Shown: in pieces, positions 56,321 to 64,000 of the stretch | Numbering within the stretch: position 1 is the stretch's first letter | Layout of the letters: each line of letters begins with the position of its first letter | Assembly (NCBI GenBank): GCA_035508495.1 | Contig: DATJMX010000012.1 | Coordinates: 21,975 to 85,974 of the forward strand | Reading direction: 5' to 3' | Length of the DNA: 64,000 nt | Source of the DNA: Candidatus Binataceae bacterium | GTDB lineage: Bacteria; Desulfobacterota; Binatia; Binatales; Binataceae | The notes under the pieces: generated by a model | What the model was told of the DNA's origin: nothing | Databases searched by the model: none | The model's input: the letters and a program-made list of their open reading frames with translations, nothing else | Translations under genes and position numbers: made by a program

Positions 56321-57469
56321 TCAAACTGCGCGGAGCGTGGTTGAGATATCGCCGCGGGTTGCTGACTCGGCCGGAATAAAGGTGCTGACGACGCCGATCG
56401 CGGCGGCGATCGCGATTCCGTTGACGATACTCTTGTGCGGAATCGAGATCGCGTAGGCCAGCATCCCGATTGAGGCCGAGGCGTGCGGCAGGAACTTGAG
56501 TCCGATCCATGCGCCGCCACACCCGAGGATTCCGCCCACGATGCCGATCACCATTCCCTCGGCCACAACCATCGCAACGACCGCTCTGCGCGTGAAGCCG
56601 ATCGAGCGCATCACGGCCATCTCGCGGCGCCGCTCCCGCACCGACATCGCGGCGGTATTGGCGGCGACCAGGCCGATCGCAATTACGACCACGAGCGCCA
56701 GGAACTTCGCGCCGTTCAGCAGCACGCTCATCTGCGCGACGCGATTCTCGGAGACCGCGAGCTCGGACTGGGTTTTGGTCTCGAACGACGCGTTGGCGAA
56801 AGTCTCGTCGATATCGCGGATGACCTGGGGAATATTCTGTGCGTGATCGACCTTGACCCAGAAGATGTTGTCGGTGCCCGGACTGTTGAGCACCTGGTCG
56901 AGGTAGTCGTGATGGAATACGACGACGAAGCTCGCGGTCGAGCCGGTTAGCTGGCCGACGACCTTGAGTTGGATATCGACGGGTACGTTGAGGCCGTGGA
57001 GCATCACCTGGTCGCCGACCTTCCAATGAAAGCGATCCATCAGCGTGCGCCCGACCATCGCGCCTGTGCGCTCCGCCACGAAAGCATCCGCTGACTGCTT
57101 ATTAATTCCGTAGTCGCTGAAGACCTCGGCGAAGTGCTCGTGATCGGCGGCGAGCGCCGGCACCTGGTCGTCGGGATTGCGATAGGTGGCGAGAAAAATC
57201 GACTCGCCGATCACGCGTTCAACGTGATCGATGTTCTCGATCCGCCGGGCATAGGCCGACGGCAACGTCGTGTTGAAGTATCCGCCTTTGTTGTACACGA
57301 CGAGGCGCAGCGAGTTGGCTCGCTCGCGAAGGATCTGGCTGACGAGGCTCGGCAGGCTCATGAGCGCGGCGAAGATAAAAATCGAAACGGCGATCGAGAG
57401 AATCGTGAGAATAGTGCGCCGCGGATTCCGGGTAATATTGCGCAAGAGCAGCGGGAGCAGGGCGAGCAT
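56321..57469 (-). CDS. ABC transporter permease, MacB/FtsX-type
   Basis: 382 residues. TM1 (about 18-40; 'ITRNPRRTILTILSIAVSIFI'), a large periplasmic MacB_PCD domain (about 45-245), and an FtsX domain with three more spans. 'RRREMAVMRSIGFTRRAVVAMV' is typical. No ATPase gene lies beside it, so it must pair with one elsewhere or be a remnant of a larger locus. Ends 2 bp from the convergent hydratase stop. Confidence 0.9.
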   Translation of the reverse strand: MLALLPLLLRNITRNPRRTILTILSIAVSIFIFAALMSLPSLVSQILRERANSLRLVVYNKGGYFNTTLPSAYARRIENIDHVERVIGESIFLATYRNPDDQVPALAADHEHFAEVFSDYGINKQSADAFVAERTGAMVGRTLMDRFHWKVGDQVMLHGLNVPVDIQLKVVGQLTGSTASFVVVFHHDYLDQVLNSPGTDNIFWVKVDHAQNIPQVIRDIDETFANASFETKTQSELAVSENRVAQMSVLLNGAKFLALVVVIAIGLVAANTAAMSVRERRREMAVMRSIGFTRRAVVAMVVAEGMVIGIVGGILGCGGAWIGLKFLPHASASIGMLAYAISIPHKSIVNGIAIAAAIGVVSTFIPAESATRGDISTTLRAV

Positions 57470-57624
57470 CGAAGGTCACCGGCTTCAACGCTACACCCGC
57501 ATGCATCACGATTGCAGTGGCGCTCGATCTGCTTCTAATAGTGGTCGCTGGCTGCGTTCGAGTCCGTCATCCGGCCAGCGATGACGGCCAGTTCATCGAG
57601 ATGACACCAGGAAGGCGCTACTGA

Positions 57625-58173
57625 CTATAGTAAAGCGCCGCGGAAAGGTTCGTCTCTGGGTGGGGGATATTGCAGCAGGTTGATTGCCCACTTGCGGGCC
57701 TGGCGCAGCGCTTCTTCGGCGCGGCGGAAGATACGCTCGCGATGCATCACGCTCCAGACGTACACGTCGACCGACGGTTCGTCGTACATCGTCACATCGA
57801 TCATCCAGTCCTCGAGCTGCGGGCCGCATATGAGGAGCCTCAGTAGCCGCCCGTGATCGAGTACGACGCCGCGCGCCTCGCGCGGGAGGCGGAACTCGTC
57901 CTTAATGCGTTTGACCAGATGCTGCGGATACTGGTCGGGGGTCATCGCAACATAAACCCATTCGCCGGGCTCGGGATTCGCCGCGCGCGCGATGCGGAGA
58001 TTGTTGTCGGTGAGATCGTCCTTGGCGCGATCCTGATCGTAATCGCGCGCGACCTGGTAGAAGGACATCGCGATCGGCAGCTGAGGCATCTCCGCCTCGT
58101 CCTTCACCTTCTTGGGTTTCTTGACGACGGTCTCAACCCACCAGCGATTTTCGACGTTAGGCTTGTGGGCCAT
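57625..58173 (-). CDS. Protein of unknown function, partner of the zincin gene
   Basis: 182 residues. No signal or membrane span. Visible stretches are 'NPEPGEWVYVAMTPDQYPQH', 'GVVLDHGRLLRLLICGPQLE' and 'EALRQARKWAINLLQYPPP'. I do not recognise a family. Its start overlaps the zincin stop (TGATG), so the two are made together. Confidence 0.72.
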   Translation of the reverse strand: MAHKPNVENRWWVETVVKKPKKVKDEAEMPQLPIAMSFYQVARDYDQDRAKDDLTDNNLRIARAANPEPGEWVYVAMTPDQYPQHLVKRIKDEFRLPREARGVVLDHGRLLRLLICGPQLEDWMIDVTMYDEPSVDVYVWSVMHRERIFRRAEEALRQARKWAINLLQYPPPRDEPFRGALL

Positions 58174-58769
58174 CAGGAGATCCCGCGCGCCCGGCGCCTC
58201 GGCTTGGTATTGCGCGCGCGGCGCAAGCTGGCGACGCTCAAGCGCCGACGCGCTCCGGCCAAGGCTGTCGCCCGGCGCGCCGCAGATCGAGTGCTGGCGG
58301 CGCGCCGCGGAGCGGCTTTGCGCGCCGCGATACGCTTTTCGGAGACGCGACGGCTCGCTGCAGTACTTCGCGCCGCGGTGCGCTTCGCGCGGCGCGCGCG
58401 TGCACGCAGTCCCGTGATCATTCGCCGCGCAAACATATCGGCCTTACGCTCCGCATCGGTCCAAAGCAGGAAGTGACCCATCTCGTGATAGATCATTTGC
58501 ACCCATAGCCGCTCTGTATAGTAGATGCGGCCGCGCTTCCAGCGCATCGGATGCACCAGATGGATGCGCCCGTCTTCGTAGGTGCGGCCCGCGGTCTTGC
58601 CCCAATCGATATACTCGAACCATTCGACGCGCGGACGCTTGACGCCGTAATAGCGGCAGAGCGCCGCAATCGCACGGCGAAACGACGCGACGCGATGAGT
58701 CCGGAAGAACTCAGACAGGCCATGGTCGATTTCCCGGCGGTAAGAGATCGGCGGAACCAGCATTCGCAC
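58173..58769 (-). CDS. Zincin-like metalloprotein with histone-like basic tail
   Basis: About 198 residues from GTG 58769 (GGAGG 9 nt upstream); the frame reaches ATG 58886. Residues 95-99 are HEMGH, then 'FLLWTDAERKADMFARRM', giving a zinc site of the HExxH type with a likely third ligand downstream. The last 75-80 residues are nearly all Ala, Arg, Ser and Lys ('RRAKRTAARSTAASRR', 'RKAAPRRAASTRSAARRATA'), like a histone H1 or DNA-binding tail. Coupled to the unknown gene at 57625. Function unknown. Confidence 0.72.
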   Translation of the reverse strand: MRMLVPPISYRREIDHGLSEFFRTHRVASFRRAIAALCRYYGVKRPRVEWFEYIDWGKTAGRTYEDGRIHLVHPMRWKRGRIYYTERLWVQMIYHEMGHFLLWTDAERKADMFARRMITGLRARARRAKRTAARSTAASRRVSEKRIAARKAAPRRAASTRSAARRATALAGARRRLSVASLRRARNTKPRRRARGIS

Positions 58770-59025
58770 GATGAAGAGCCTCCGGATGCAGGTGCTGCGA
58801 TCATATTGAGGCACATCGCGTTCAGTCAAATGAAGGCGCACAAACGCAAGGAAACCCAATAATTTCACGCGTTTAGGCGCTGGCATCCGGTTCTGGCGAT
58901 GCTTTTCGACGCGGTGTCGGCGAAGCTAGCTGACGCTCAGGATAGCGATTCAAGGATGTGCAAGACGTGCACTCTATAACCCTGCCATCGCGTTCGGAAC
59001 GTTCGTTCAGAGCAAGAAGAAAATG

Positions 59026-59107
59026 ATCACCACTATGGCACGAAGACTACAAAGACCACGAAGTTAAAAGTTTTGAAACTTGCTGTTCTCCGTGTCTTGG
59101 CGGTGAG
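59026..59107. repeat. Intergenic imperfect inverted repeat
   Basis: In the 347-bp gap 58770-59116. The ends 'ATCACCACTATGGCACGAAGA' (59026-59046; 20-base core) and the reverse complement of 59087-59107 agree at about 14 of 21 positions. A perfect palindrome AAGTTT-TG-AAACTT (59068-59081) sits inside. The motif 'CACCACnAAGnCACGAAG' resembles a short intergenic repeat seen scattered in many bacterial genomes. No gene seen in the rest of the gap. Confidence 0.4.
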
Positions 59108-59116
59108 TCCGATCTT

Positions 59117-60325
59117 TTAGCCGAGCGCGCCGGATTCTTTGAGGCGGGTGATTTCTTCCCAAGTATAGCCGATTTCGAGCGCTACTTCTTCGGTGTGCTG
59201 GCCGAGTTCCGGGGCGAGGCGATGCGTTGGCGGCTGGTCGTCGCCGAACTCTACTGGGCTGTTCACCAGGCGCATGTTCTTGAGCGTTGGATGATCGACG
59301 GGGGCGAATGCGCCGATCGCCTCGGCCTGCGGATCATTGAGGACCTCAGCGTCGGTCTGGACCGGCGCCCAAATCAGATGGTGCCGGTCGAAGATCGGCG
59401 CCCATTCGGCGAATCCCCGCTGCGCCAAGGCAGCGTCGATCTCTGCAGTCAGCGCCGCGCAGTTCTTTGCTCTCGAGCCTGCGCTGGTAAAACGCTGATC
59501 ATCGCGCCATGCGGGATTGAGCGCGGCGCAGAAGTCCGGCCAGAAGCGATCGCTCTGGATCATTACGAAATAAACCCATTTGCCGTCCCGGCACTTGTAT
59601 GAGCTCCACATCGGGTTGATGCGTTCGGAGCGATCCTCCGCGACGGGAGCGTTGCCGGTGAGCATCGCGCCCGTGAGATCGGTCGCGTTCATCCAGAGGC
59701 CCATCGCGAAGAGCGAGATCCTCACTTCACGGCCGCGGCCGGTGCGCTCGCGGGCGAAGAGCGCTGCCGAGATCGCGCCGGCAAGGCTCGCACCCACAGG
59801 ATGATCGATCATCGCCGGACGCTGCGCCGGCGGCGGCTGGCCCGGTTGCGCAATTGTCGCCATCAGGCCTGAGCGCGCCCATGCCGCTGCGTAGTCGTAT
59901 GCGGGACGATCCTTGTCTGGCCCACGATGCCCGTAGCCGTTGAGCGACGCGTAGATGAGCCGCGGATTGCGCGCCGAGAGCGTCGCGTAATCGAGATTCA
60001 TGCGCGCGATCGCTTCAAGGCGCAGGCTCGTGATGAACACGTCGGCGCGTTCGATCAGCTTGTGCGCGAAGGCTTGGCCGCCGCCGCTGCGCAGATCGAC
60101 CGCCACCGACCTCTTGTTGCGATTATCGAGCTCGAATGCCGGCCGGATGTTGACGTTCGAATCCGCGACCGAGCGCGTGACGAAGCCGCGCGTCGGGTCG
60201 CCGGTTTTGGGATCCTCCAGCTTGATAACATCGGCGCCCCAGTCCGCCAGCACGACTGCGGTTGACGGTCCCGCCACCCACATCGCAAGCTCCACCACCT
60301 TCACGCCCGACAGCGGACGATCCAT
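59117..60325 (-). CDS. CaiB/BaiF family CoA-transferase
   Basis: 402 residues, type III CoA-transferase. 'MWVAGPSTAVVLADWGADVIKLEDP' is the opening motif (its first 20 residues lie at 15-34), 'YASLNGYGHRGPDKDRPAYD' holds the likely nucleophile Asp144, and 'HPVGASLAGAISAALFARE' follows. It moves CoA between acids. The substrate is unknown; ones of this type serve carnitine, oxalate or aromatic acid routes. Confidence 0.93.
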   Translation of the reverse strand: MDRPLSGVKVVELAMWVAGPSTAVVLADWGADVIKLEDPKTGDPTRGFVTRSVADSNVNIRPAFELDNRNKRSVAVDLRSGGGQAFAHKLIERADVFITSLRLEAIARMNLDYATLSARNPRLIYASLNGYGHRGPDKDRPAYDYAAAWARSGLMATIAQPGQPPPAQRPAMIDHPVGASLAGAISAALFARERTGRGREVRISLFAMGLWMNATDLTGAMLTGNAPVAEDRSERINPMWSSYKCRDGKWVYFVMIQSDRFWPDFCAALNPAWRDDQRFTSAGSRAKNCAALTAEIDAALAQRGFAEWAPIFDRHHLIWAPVQTDAEVLNDPQAEAIGAFAPVDHPTLKNMRLVNSPVEFGDDQPPTHRLAPELGQHTEEVALEIGYTWEEITRLKESGALG

Positions 60326-60438
60326 ACGCGAGTCTCCCTTCGAATTCGATTCAGAAACGAATTGCTAGCAGGAGTCGCCGGCCGTGCAAACCCGTGGCGC
60401 AAGGGTGGGATGCGCCCCACCGCTTGGCCGAACGAGTT

Positions 60439-60885
60439 CTAGTGTGAGCGCGCCGCACGCAGCATCCGGTTCGGATGCCGCCGTCTGACGCGATTGACCG
60501 TGAGCCGCTGCATCCGGCTGGCCTCCTTGAGGCGCAGCCTGATGGGCGATACGCGGCCCGTGGTCACCATCTCCTTGAGCCTCCATCGCAGCCCTTGGGG
60601 ATCCATGCCCAGCGCGTCGCATACGCTCTCGAAGGCGAGCGGCGACGACGGGCTGCGGCCGAAGATCCAGTGCCAGGCTTCGTTGAAGCAGTTGCGCTTA
60701 CGGAGATTCTGCGCACTGTGAAATTCCTGCACGACGTTGATCGCGTCGGCGAGCACGGCGAGCATCAGGCGCTGCTCACTGGTGAGCGCCCGTGTACCGA
60801 CCAGCTCGAAGAACTGGCTGCGAAGGATAACGTCGGGGAACGGTCTCGAATCCGATGCTGCCGCTGGCTGATTAAGCTCTTGCAT
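60439..60885 (-). CDS. Conserved-looking protein with HTH-like segment, unknown function
   Basis: 148 residues; GGAGG 8 nt before ATG 60885. Middle part 'LRKRNCFNEAWHWIFGRSPS' then 'FESVCDALGMDPQGLRWRLK' could be a helix-turn-helix ('VCDALGMDPQGLR'). The tail is very basic ('RRRHPNRMLRAARSH'). Perhaps a small DNA-binding regulator; I know no function. Confidence 0.7.
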   Translation of the reverse strand: MQELNQPAAASDSRPFPDVILRSQFFELVGTRALTSEQRLMLAVLADAINVVQEFHSAQNLRKRNCFNEAWHWIFGRSPSSPLAFESVCDALGMDPQGLRWRLKEMVTTGRVSPIRLRLKEASRMQRLTVNRVRRRHPNRMLRAARSH

Positions 60886-61150
60886 GGCTCAACCTCCGCC
60901 GCCGCTCGCGCGGATCCCAATATATTTTCTGCGCATACGCACCTCCAGCCTCCCTTATGCGACGCGCGCTCCGAGCTAATGTCTCGGTCGGGATACGAAA
61001 CATAATGAGAACAAAGCTTCATTGCAAGGGAATCAGCATGTCGTAATGAAAATCGGCATTCGACGAAGCGCCTTGGATTAAAGTCCGAGCCGCGCGTCAT
61101 CAAACAGCGTAATGCTATCGCGTACGCGCAGTGCAGTCGTGGAACCGTGA

Positions 61151-61891
61151 TCAGAGCAGAGCTTCGATGCAGATGAGCGGGGGTCGATCGATCATGTCCT
61201 GCCAGAACTCCCGCCCGTAGGATTTCTCACCTTCGGGTGAGAGCTCCGCGCGGTGCCACCTTATGTCGCGAAAGCCGGCCGCGCGCAGGAGTTCTTCGTG
61301 GGTCTGGATACTGAGGTAGTAGTTCTCGATCTCAAACTCGCGGCCATCTTCGAGAAAGAAGTGCCATGTGATCGGCGTGCCTTCGCGCCATTCGCCGACC
61401 GGCGTCGTTTCGAAGCCGTATTTGCGATACGACGGCGCGGTGGGGAAGTAATTTTCCGGATTGCAGTTCACTGTCACGAAACGCCCGCCCGGCTTGAGGC
61501 ATCGCGCGATCCCATTGCACATGGCGGCCAGCTCCGCGCGATCGTGCGCGTAGTTCAGCAGGTACGCCGCGACGGCGATGTCATATGAAGCGTCGAGTCC
61601 GAGATTGCGCGCGTCGCCAACGCGATAGTCGATTCCGAGCCGCTGCTCGGCTTCACTCGCGCGCGCGAGGTTGATCATTTCCCGCGACAGATCGACGCCC
61701 GTGACTTGCGCGCCGCCGCGATGCCGCAGCATCCGGGTGTAGAATCCCTCGCCGCACGCGATATCGATGACCGAGAGACCTGAAAGATCGCCAATGTGTT
61801 TCAGCAGGATGAAGCCTTCGACGTGGGCGCGCCACGGCTGCAGCTTCGACATCTTGTATTGCTCTGCGATCGGATCGTAATTCGTCGTCAT
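61151..61891 (-). CDS. Class I SAM-dependent methyltransferase (ToxA-like)
   Basis: 246 residues from ATG 61891 (ATG 61912 also open). 'VIDIACGEGFYTRMLRHRG', 'GVDLSREMINLAR' and 'LKPGGRFVTVNCNPENYFP' are the SAM motifs. The last part ('EIENYYLSIQTHEELLRAAGF') is like toxoflavin-type methyltransferases. It probably methylates a small molecule. Single gene. Confidence 0.85.
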   Translation of the reverse strand: MTTNYDPIAEQYKMSKLQPWRAHVEGFILLKHIGDLSGLSVIDIACGEGFYTRMLRHRGGAQVTGVDLSREMINLARASEAEQRLGIDYRVGDARNLGLDASYDIAVAAYLLNYAHDRAELAAMCNGIARCLKPGGRFVTVNCNPENYFPTAPSYRKYGFETTPVGEWREGTPITWHFFLEDGREFEIENYYLSIQTHEELLRAAGFRDIRWHRAELSPEGEKSYGREFWQDMIDRPPLICIEALL

Positions 61892-62037
61892 GGTGATTCG
61901 TCCCGATCGCACTTAATCAGTTGCGGAATCTATTCGCTATCAGCGGATGCATGGCGCGGGGGACTCTTGCTATGCTCGGGCGAGCTTCAACTGAGAAAAC
62001 ATTCGGGCTGAATCGATCCGCCCGGGGAGCAAATGCC

Positions 62038-62370
62038 ATGGCAGATTTCTACGGCAAAGATACCTCTAAGCACCTGCGCGAACTGCGCCAGAACGCGCCC
62101 GACGCCTTCAAGGGCTTTCTCGAATTCGATCAGCAGGTTTTCAAGGACGGCGCGATCCCGAGCAAGACCAAGGAGCTGATGGCGATCACGGCCGCACACG
62201 TCACGCAGTGCCCGTGGTGTATCGAGGCTCACGTCTCGCGCGCCAAGGAAAAAGGATGCACCGACCAGGAGATCGCTGAGGCGGTATGGGTTGCCGCTGC
62301 GATGCGCGCGGGCGCGGCCTTCAGCCACGGCGCGATCGCGATGGCGGTGGCGGCAGAACATAAGCACTAG
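62038..62370 (+). CDS. Carboxymuconolactone decarboxylase/AhpD-like protein
   Basis: 110 residues from ATG 62038, GGGGAG 9 nt upstream; longer in-frame ATGs (from 61921) lack a ribosome site. 'CPWCIEAHVSRAKEKGCTDQEIAEA' holds a CxxC and the His of AhpD-type peroxidases (20-base rule: core 'CPWCIEAH'). It may recycle thiol-peroxidase or act as a small redox protein. Followed 33 bp later by ispG. Confidence 0.92.
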   Translation: MADFYGKDTSKHLRELRQNAPDAFKGFLEFDQQVFKDGAIPSKTKELMAITAAHVTQCPWCIEAHVSRAKEKGCTDQEIAEAVWVAAAMRAGAAFSHGAIAMAVAAEHKH

Positions 62371-62403
62371 AAACGCTTTCACCTGTCGGGCACGATATTA
62401 GAG

Positions 62404-63561
62404 ATGACTCAGGCAAGCGTGGCTCGTAAGACCCGGCAGGTCGATATCGGCGGAACCATGGTCGGCGGCGGCGCACCCGTCGTTGTGCAGTCGATGTGCG
62501 CGACGCGCACTATCGATATCGATCAGACGGTAGCGCAGGCGCATCAGCTCGCCCGCGCCGGCGCGGGGATCGTTCGAATCGCGGTCGACAGCGAAAAAGA
62601 GATTCCGGCGTTGGCCGAGATCCGCAAACAGACCAAGGGCGTCGTGCTCTCGGTCGATTTGCAGGAGAACTACAAGATCGCCGACCGCGTCGCGCCGCAC
62701 GTCGACAAGATCCGCTACAACCCGGGCCATCTGCATCATATCGAGAAGGCCAAGACCATCGAGCAGAAGGTGAAGTGGCTCGCCGGCGTGGCGCGCGACA
62801 ACAACCTCGCGATCCGCATCGGTGTCAATTGCGGCTCGGTCGCGCCCGCTTTTCTCGACAAGTATCCCGGCGACCAGTTGAGCGCGATCGTCGAGTCCGC
62901 CGCGTATCACTGCGACTTGATGGACGAGTACGGCTTCACGCGCTTCGTCGTGTCGCTCAAGGATTCCGATCCCAACAAGGTTATTGAGGCCAACCGCCGT
63001 TTCGCCGAGCGCCGTCCCGACGTGCCGATTCATCTCGGAGTTACCGAGGCGGGACTCCCGCCCGACGGTATCACCAAGACCCGCGTCGCGTTCGAGAAGC
63101 TGCTTGCGCAGAGTATCGGCGAGACGATCCGCGTCTCGCTGACGCTGCCCAACGAGCGCAAGCACGAGGAAGTAATCGTCGGCCACAAGATCATCGAAGA
63201 TGTGAAGCAGGGCCGCTTCATCTCGGTGCCGGATCTCCCGGGCCTCAACATCATTTCGTGCCCGTCGTGCTCGCGCGTCGAGAACGAGAAGTTCGTCGAG
63301 CTCGCGCAGCAGGTGAAGGAACTCACCGAGTACGCGCGCCGCTACAAGATTACGATCGCGGTCATGGGCTGCCGCGTGAACGGCCCGGGCGAGACCGACG
63401 ACGCCGACCTCGGCCTATGGTGCGGGCCGACGACGGTGAACCTCAAAAAGAAGGATCGCAAGATCGGATTCTTCGGCTACGATGAGGTTCTGCCCAAGCT
63501 CCGCACCGAACTTGACAAACTGATAGCGCAACGCCAGGCCGATAGCGCCGCCGCGAATTGA
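62404..63561 (+). CDS. ispG: 4-hydroxy-3-methylbut-2-en-1-yl diphosphate synthase IspG
   Basis: 385 residues, bacterial type. The TIM barrel opens '[16 protein letters not shown]', with '[19 protein letters not shown]' and '[20 protein letters not shown]'. The [4Fe-4S] part has '[14 protein letters not shown]' and '[18 protein letters not shown]'. It makes HMBPP in the MEP isoprenoid pathway. ATG 62404 lies 33 bp after the AhpD-like gene. Other MEP genes are not here. Confidence 0.97.
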   Translation: MTQASVARKTRQVDIGGTMVGGGAPVVVQSMCATRTIDIDQTVAQAHQLARAGAGIVRIAVDSEKEIPALAEIRKQTKGVVLSVDLQENYKIADRVAPHVDKIRYNPGHLHHIEKAKTIEQKVKWLAGVARDNNLAIRIGVNCGSVAPAFLDKYPGDQLSAIVESAAYHCDLMDEYGFTRFVVSLKDSDPNKVIEANRRFAERRPDVPIHLGVTEAGLPPDGITKTRVAFEKLLAQSIGETIRVSLTLPNERKHEEVIVGHKIIEDVKQGRFISVPDLPGLNIISCPSCSRVENEKFVELAQQVKELTEYARRYKITIAVMGCRVNGPGETDDADLGLWCGPTTVNLKKKDRKIGFFGYDEVLPKLRTELDKLIAQRQADSAAAN

Positions 63562-63647
63562 ACTTCATCTCCATCTCCCGATGCTCATCGCTGAGCTCCC
63601 TCTCCCAGGATAAGCAGAGGGATCGAAGGCCGGGCATGTAAACAGCA

Positions 63648-63659
63648 TGTCATATGACA
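63648..63659. repeat. 12-bp perfect palindrome before the TPR gene
   Basis: TGTCATATGACA, ending 13 bp upstream of the ATG at 63673. Possible operator or promoter part; short enough to occur by chance. Confidence 0.25.
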
Positions 63660-63672
63660 GTCGAGCGATGCG

Positions 63673-64000
63673 ATGGCGATTAGAAAAGGTCTCGCTGCAA
63701 TTGGACTTCCTTTGTTAGTACTCGTCCTGATCGCAAACTCTTCCTTCGCACAGGGCTATTCGCTGCAGGGCGCGCCAATGCTTAGGTGCAATCGAAAGAT
63801 TGGAATGGGCTGCTCTCGTATGCGCAGGGATGGACACAGGCGGAGCCTGAGAATGCGACCGCATGGTTTTATCTCGGCAATACCTATGGGATCGGTTTGA
63901 ACGATCCGGCAAGCGCGGCGCCTGCTTTTAAACACGCAGTCAGCATCAATCCGAACTGGCCTGAGGCCTGGAACGCATTGGGACAGGTTTACGCTGCGAG
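63673..64000 (+). pseudogene. Secreted TPR-repeat protein, frameshifted and cut by the window edge
   Basis: Frame 1 from ATG 63673 gives a signal peptide ('LVLIANSSFAQGYSLQGAP') and then runs to nonsense and a stop at 63900. From about 63786 a second frame reads 'VQSKDWNGLLSYAQGWTQAE', 'TAWFYLGNTYGIGL' and 'INPNWPEAWNALGQVYAA', typical TPR sequence, open to the window end. The two parts fit one protein with a one-base slip near 63780, where the TPR frame has a TAG. Either a real frameshift, an assembly error, or a separate GTG-started gene at 63786. Confidence 0.6.

Noticed and set aside
60886..61150. Possible gene or RNA in the 265-bp gap
   Set aside because: No protein-like frame, tRNA fold or terminator could be supported.

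Overview
The window is about 62% GC, densely coded, and comes from a Gram-negative bacterium: it carries lpxD and a heptosyltransferase for lipopolysaccharide, twin-arginine and lipoprotein signals, and an RND pump. The mix of acyl-CoA enzymes (two enoyl-CoA hydratases, thiolase, 3-hydroxyacyl-CoA dehydrogenase, methylmalonate-semialdehyde dehydrogenase, CaiB/BaiF transferase, acyl-CoA-dehydrogenase-like monooxygenase), a luciferase-like monooxygenase, a kdp operon and a UGSC selenoprotein suggests an uncultured soil or sediment lineage, perhaps Binatota/Desulfobacterota or Acidobacteria-like. That placement is inference; no rRNA or tRNA gene was seen.

Layout. 1-12.0 kb (minus strand): a potassium-stress locus. 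A 27-residue membrane ORF, kdpF, kdpA, kdpB and kdpC are followed by a KdpD sensor cut off after its KdpD and Usp domains, a separate KinB-like membrane histidine kinase, an AlgB-like sigma-54 response regulator in place of KdpE, and an RND efflux pump that runs off the left edge. A good sigma-54 promoter match and a cluster of GCATC half-sites lie just upstream. 12.0-24 kb: mixed genes, including an aldo/keto reductase with a ferredoxin tail, a luciferase-like monooxygenase, a His/Trp-rich secreted protein, a zinc-finger anti-sigma protein, a GAF-PAS sigma-54 activator, a STAS-ECF sigma fusion, a GT-C glycosyltransferase, an alpha/beta hydrolase, and ChrA with a cytochrome c. 24-29.3 kb (plus strand): a fatty acid desaturase, then a three-gene set (PRPP-synthetase-like protein, beta-CASP RNase-like protein, archaeal-type AMP phosphorylase) that could link RNA breakdown to PRPP, then mscL.

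29.3-45.2 kb (mostly minus strand): a multicopper oxidase, a secreted phosphoesterase, and a tight nine-gene run (waaF-like, lpxD, lipoprotein, crcB, DUF190, ridA, P450, methyltransferase, class III aminotransferase). Upstream is a four-gene operon (Kelch lipoprotein, MFS transporter, thioredoxin-domain fusion, UGSC selenoprotein). The last gene is read through an in-frame TGA with a hairpin directly after it. 45.2-64 kb: two proteins of unknown function, acyl-CoA metabolism, a PAP2/sphingomyelin-synthase-like protein, a decayed toxin-antitoxin-like remnant, an orphan MacB-like permease, a zincin with a histone-like basic tail, two methyltransferases or small enzymes, ispG, and a frameshifted secreted TPR protein that runs off the right edge.

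The best candidates for undescribed biology are the rewired Kdp control (truncated KdpD plus KinB/AlgB plus sigma-54), the UGSC selenoprotein operon, the nucleotide-phosphorolysis trio and the STAS-ECF fusion. No CRISPR array, insertion sequence, prophage or tRNA was found.
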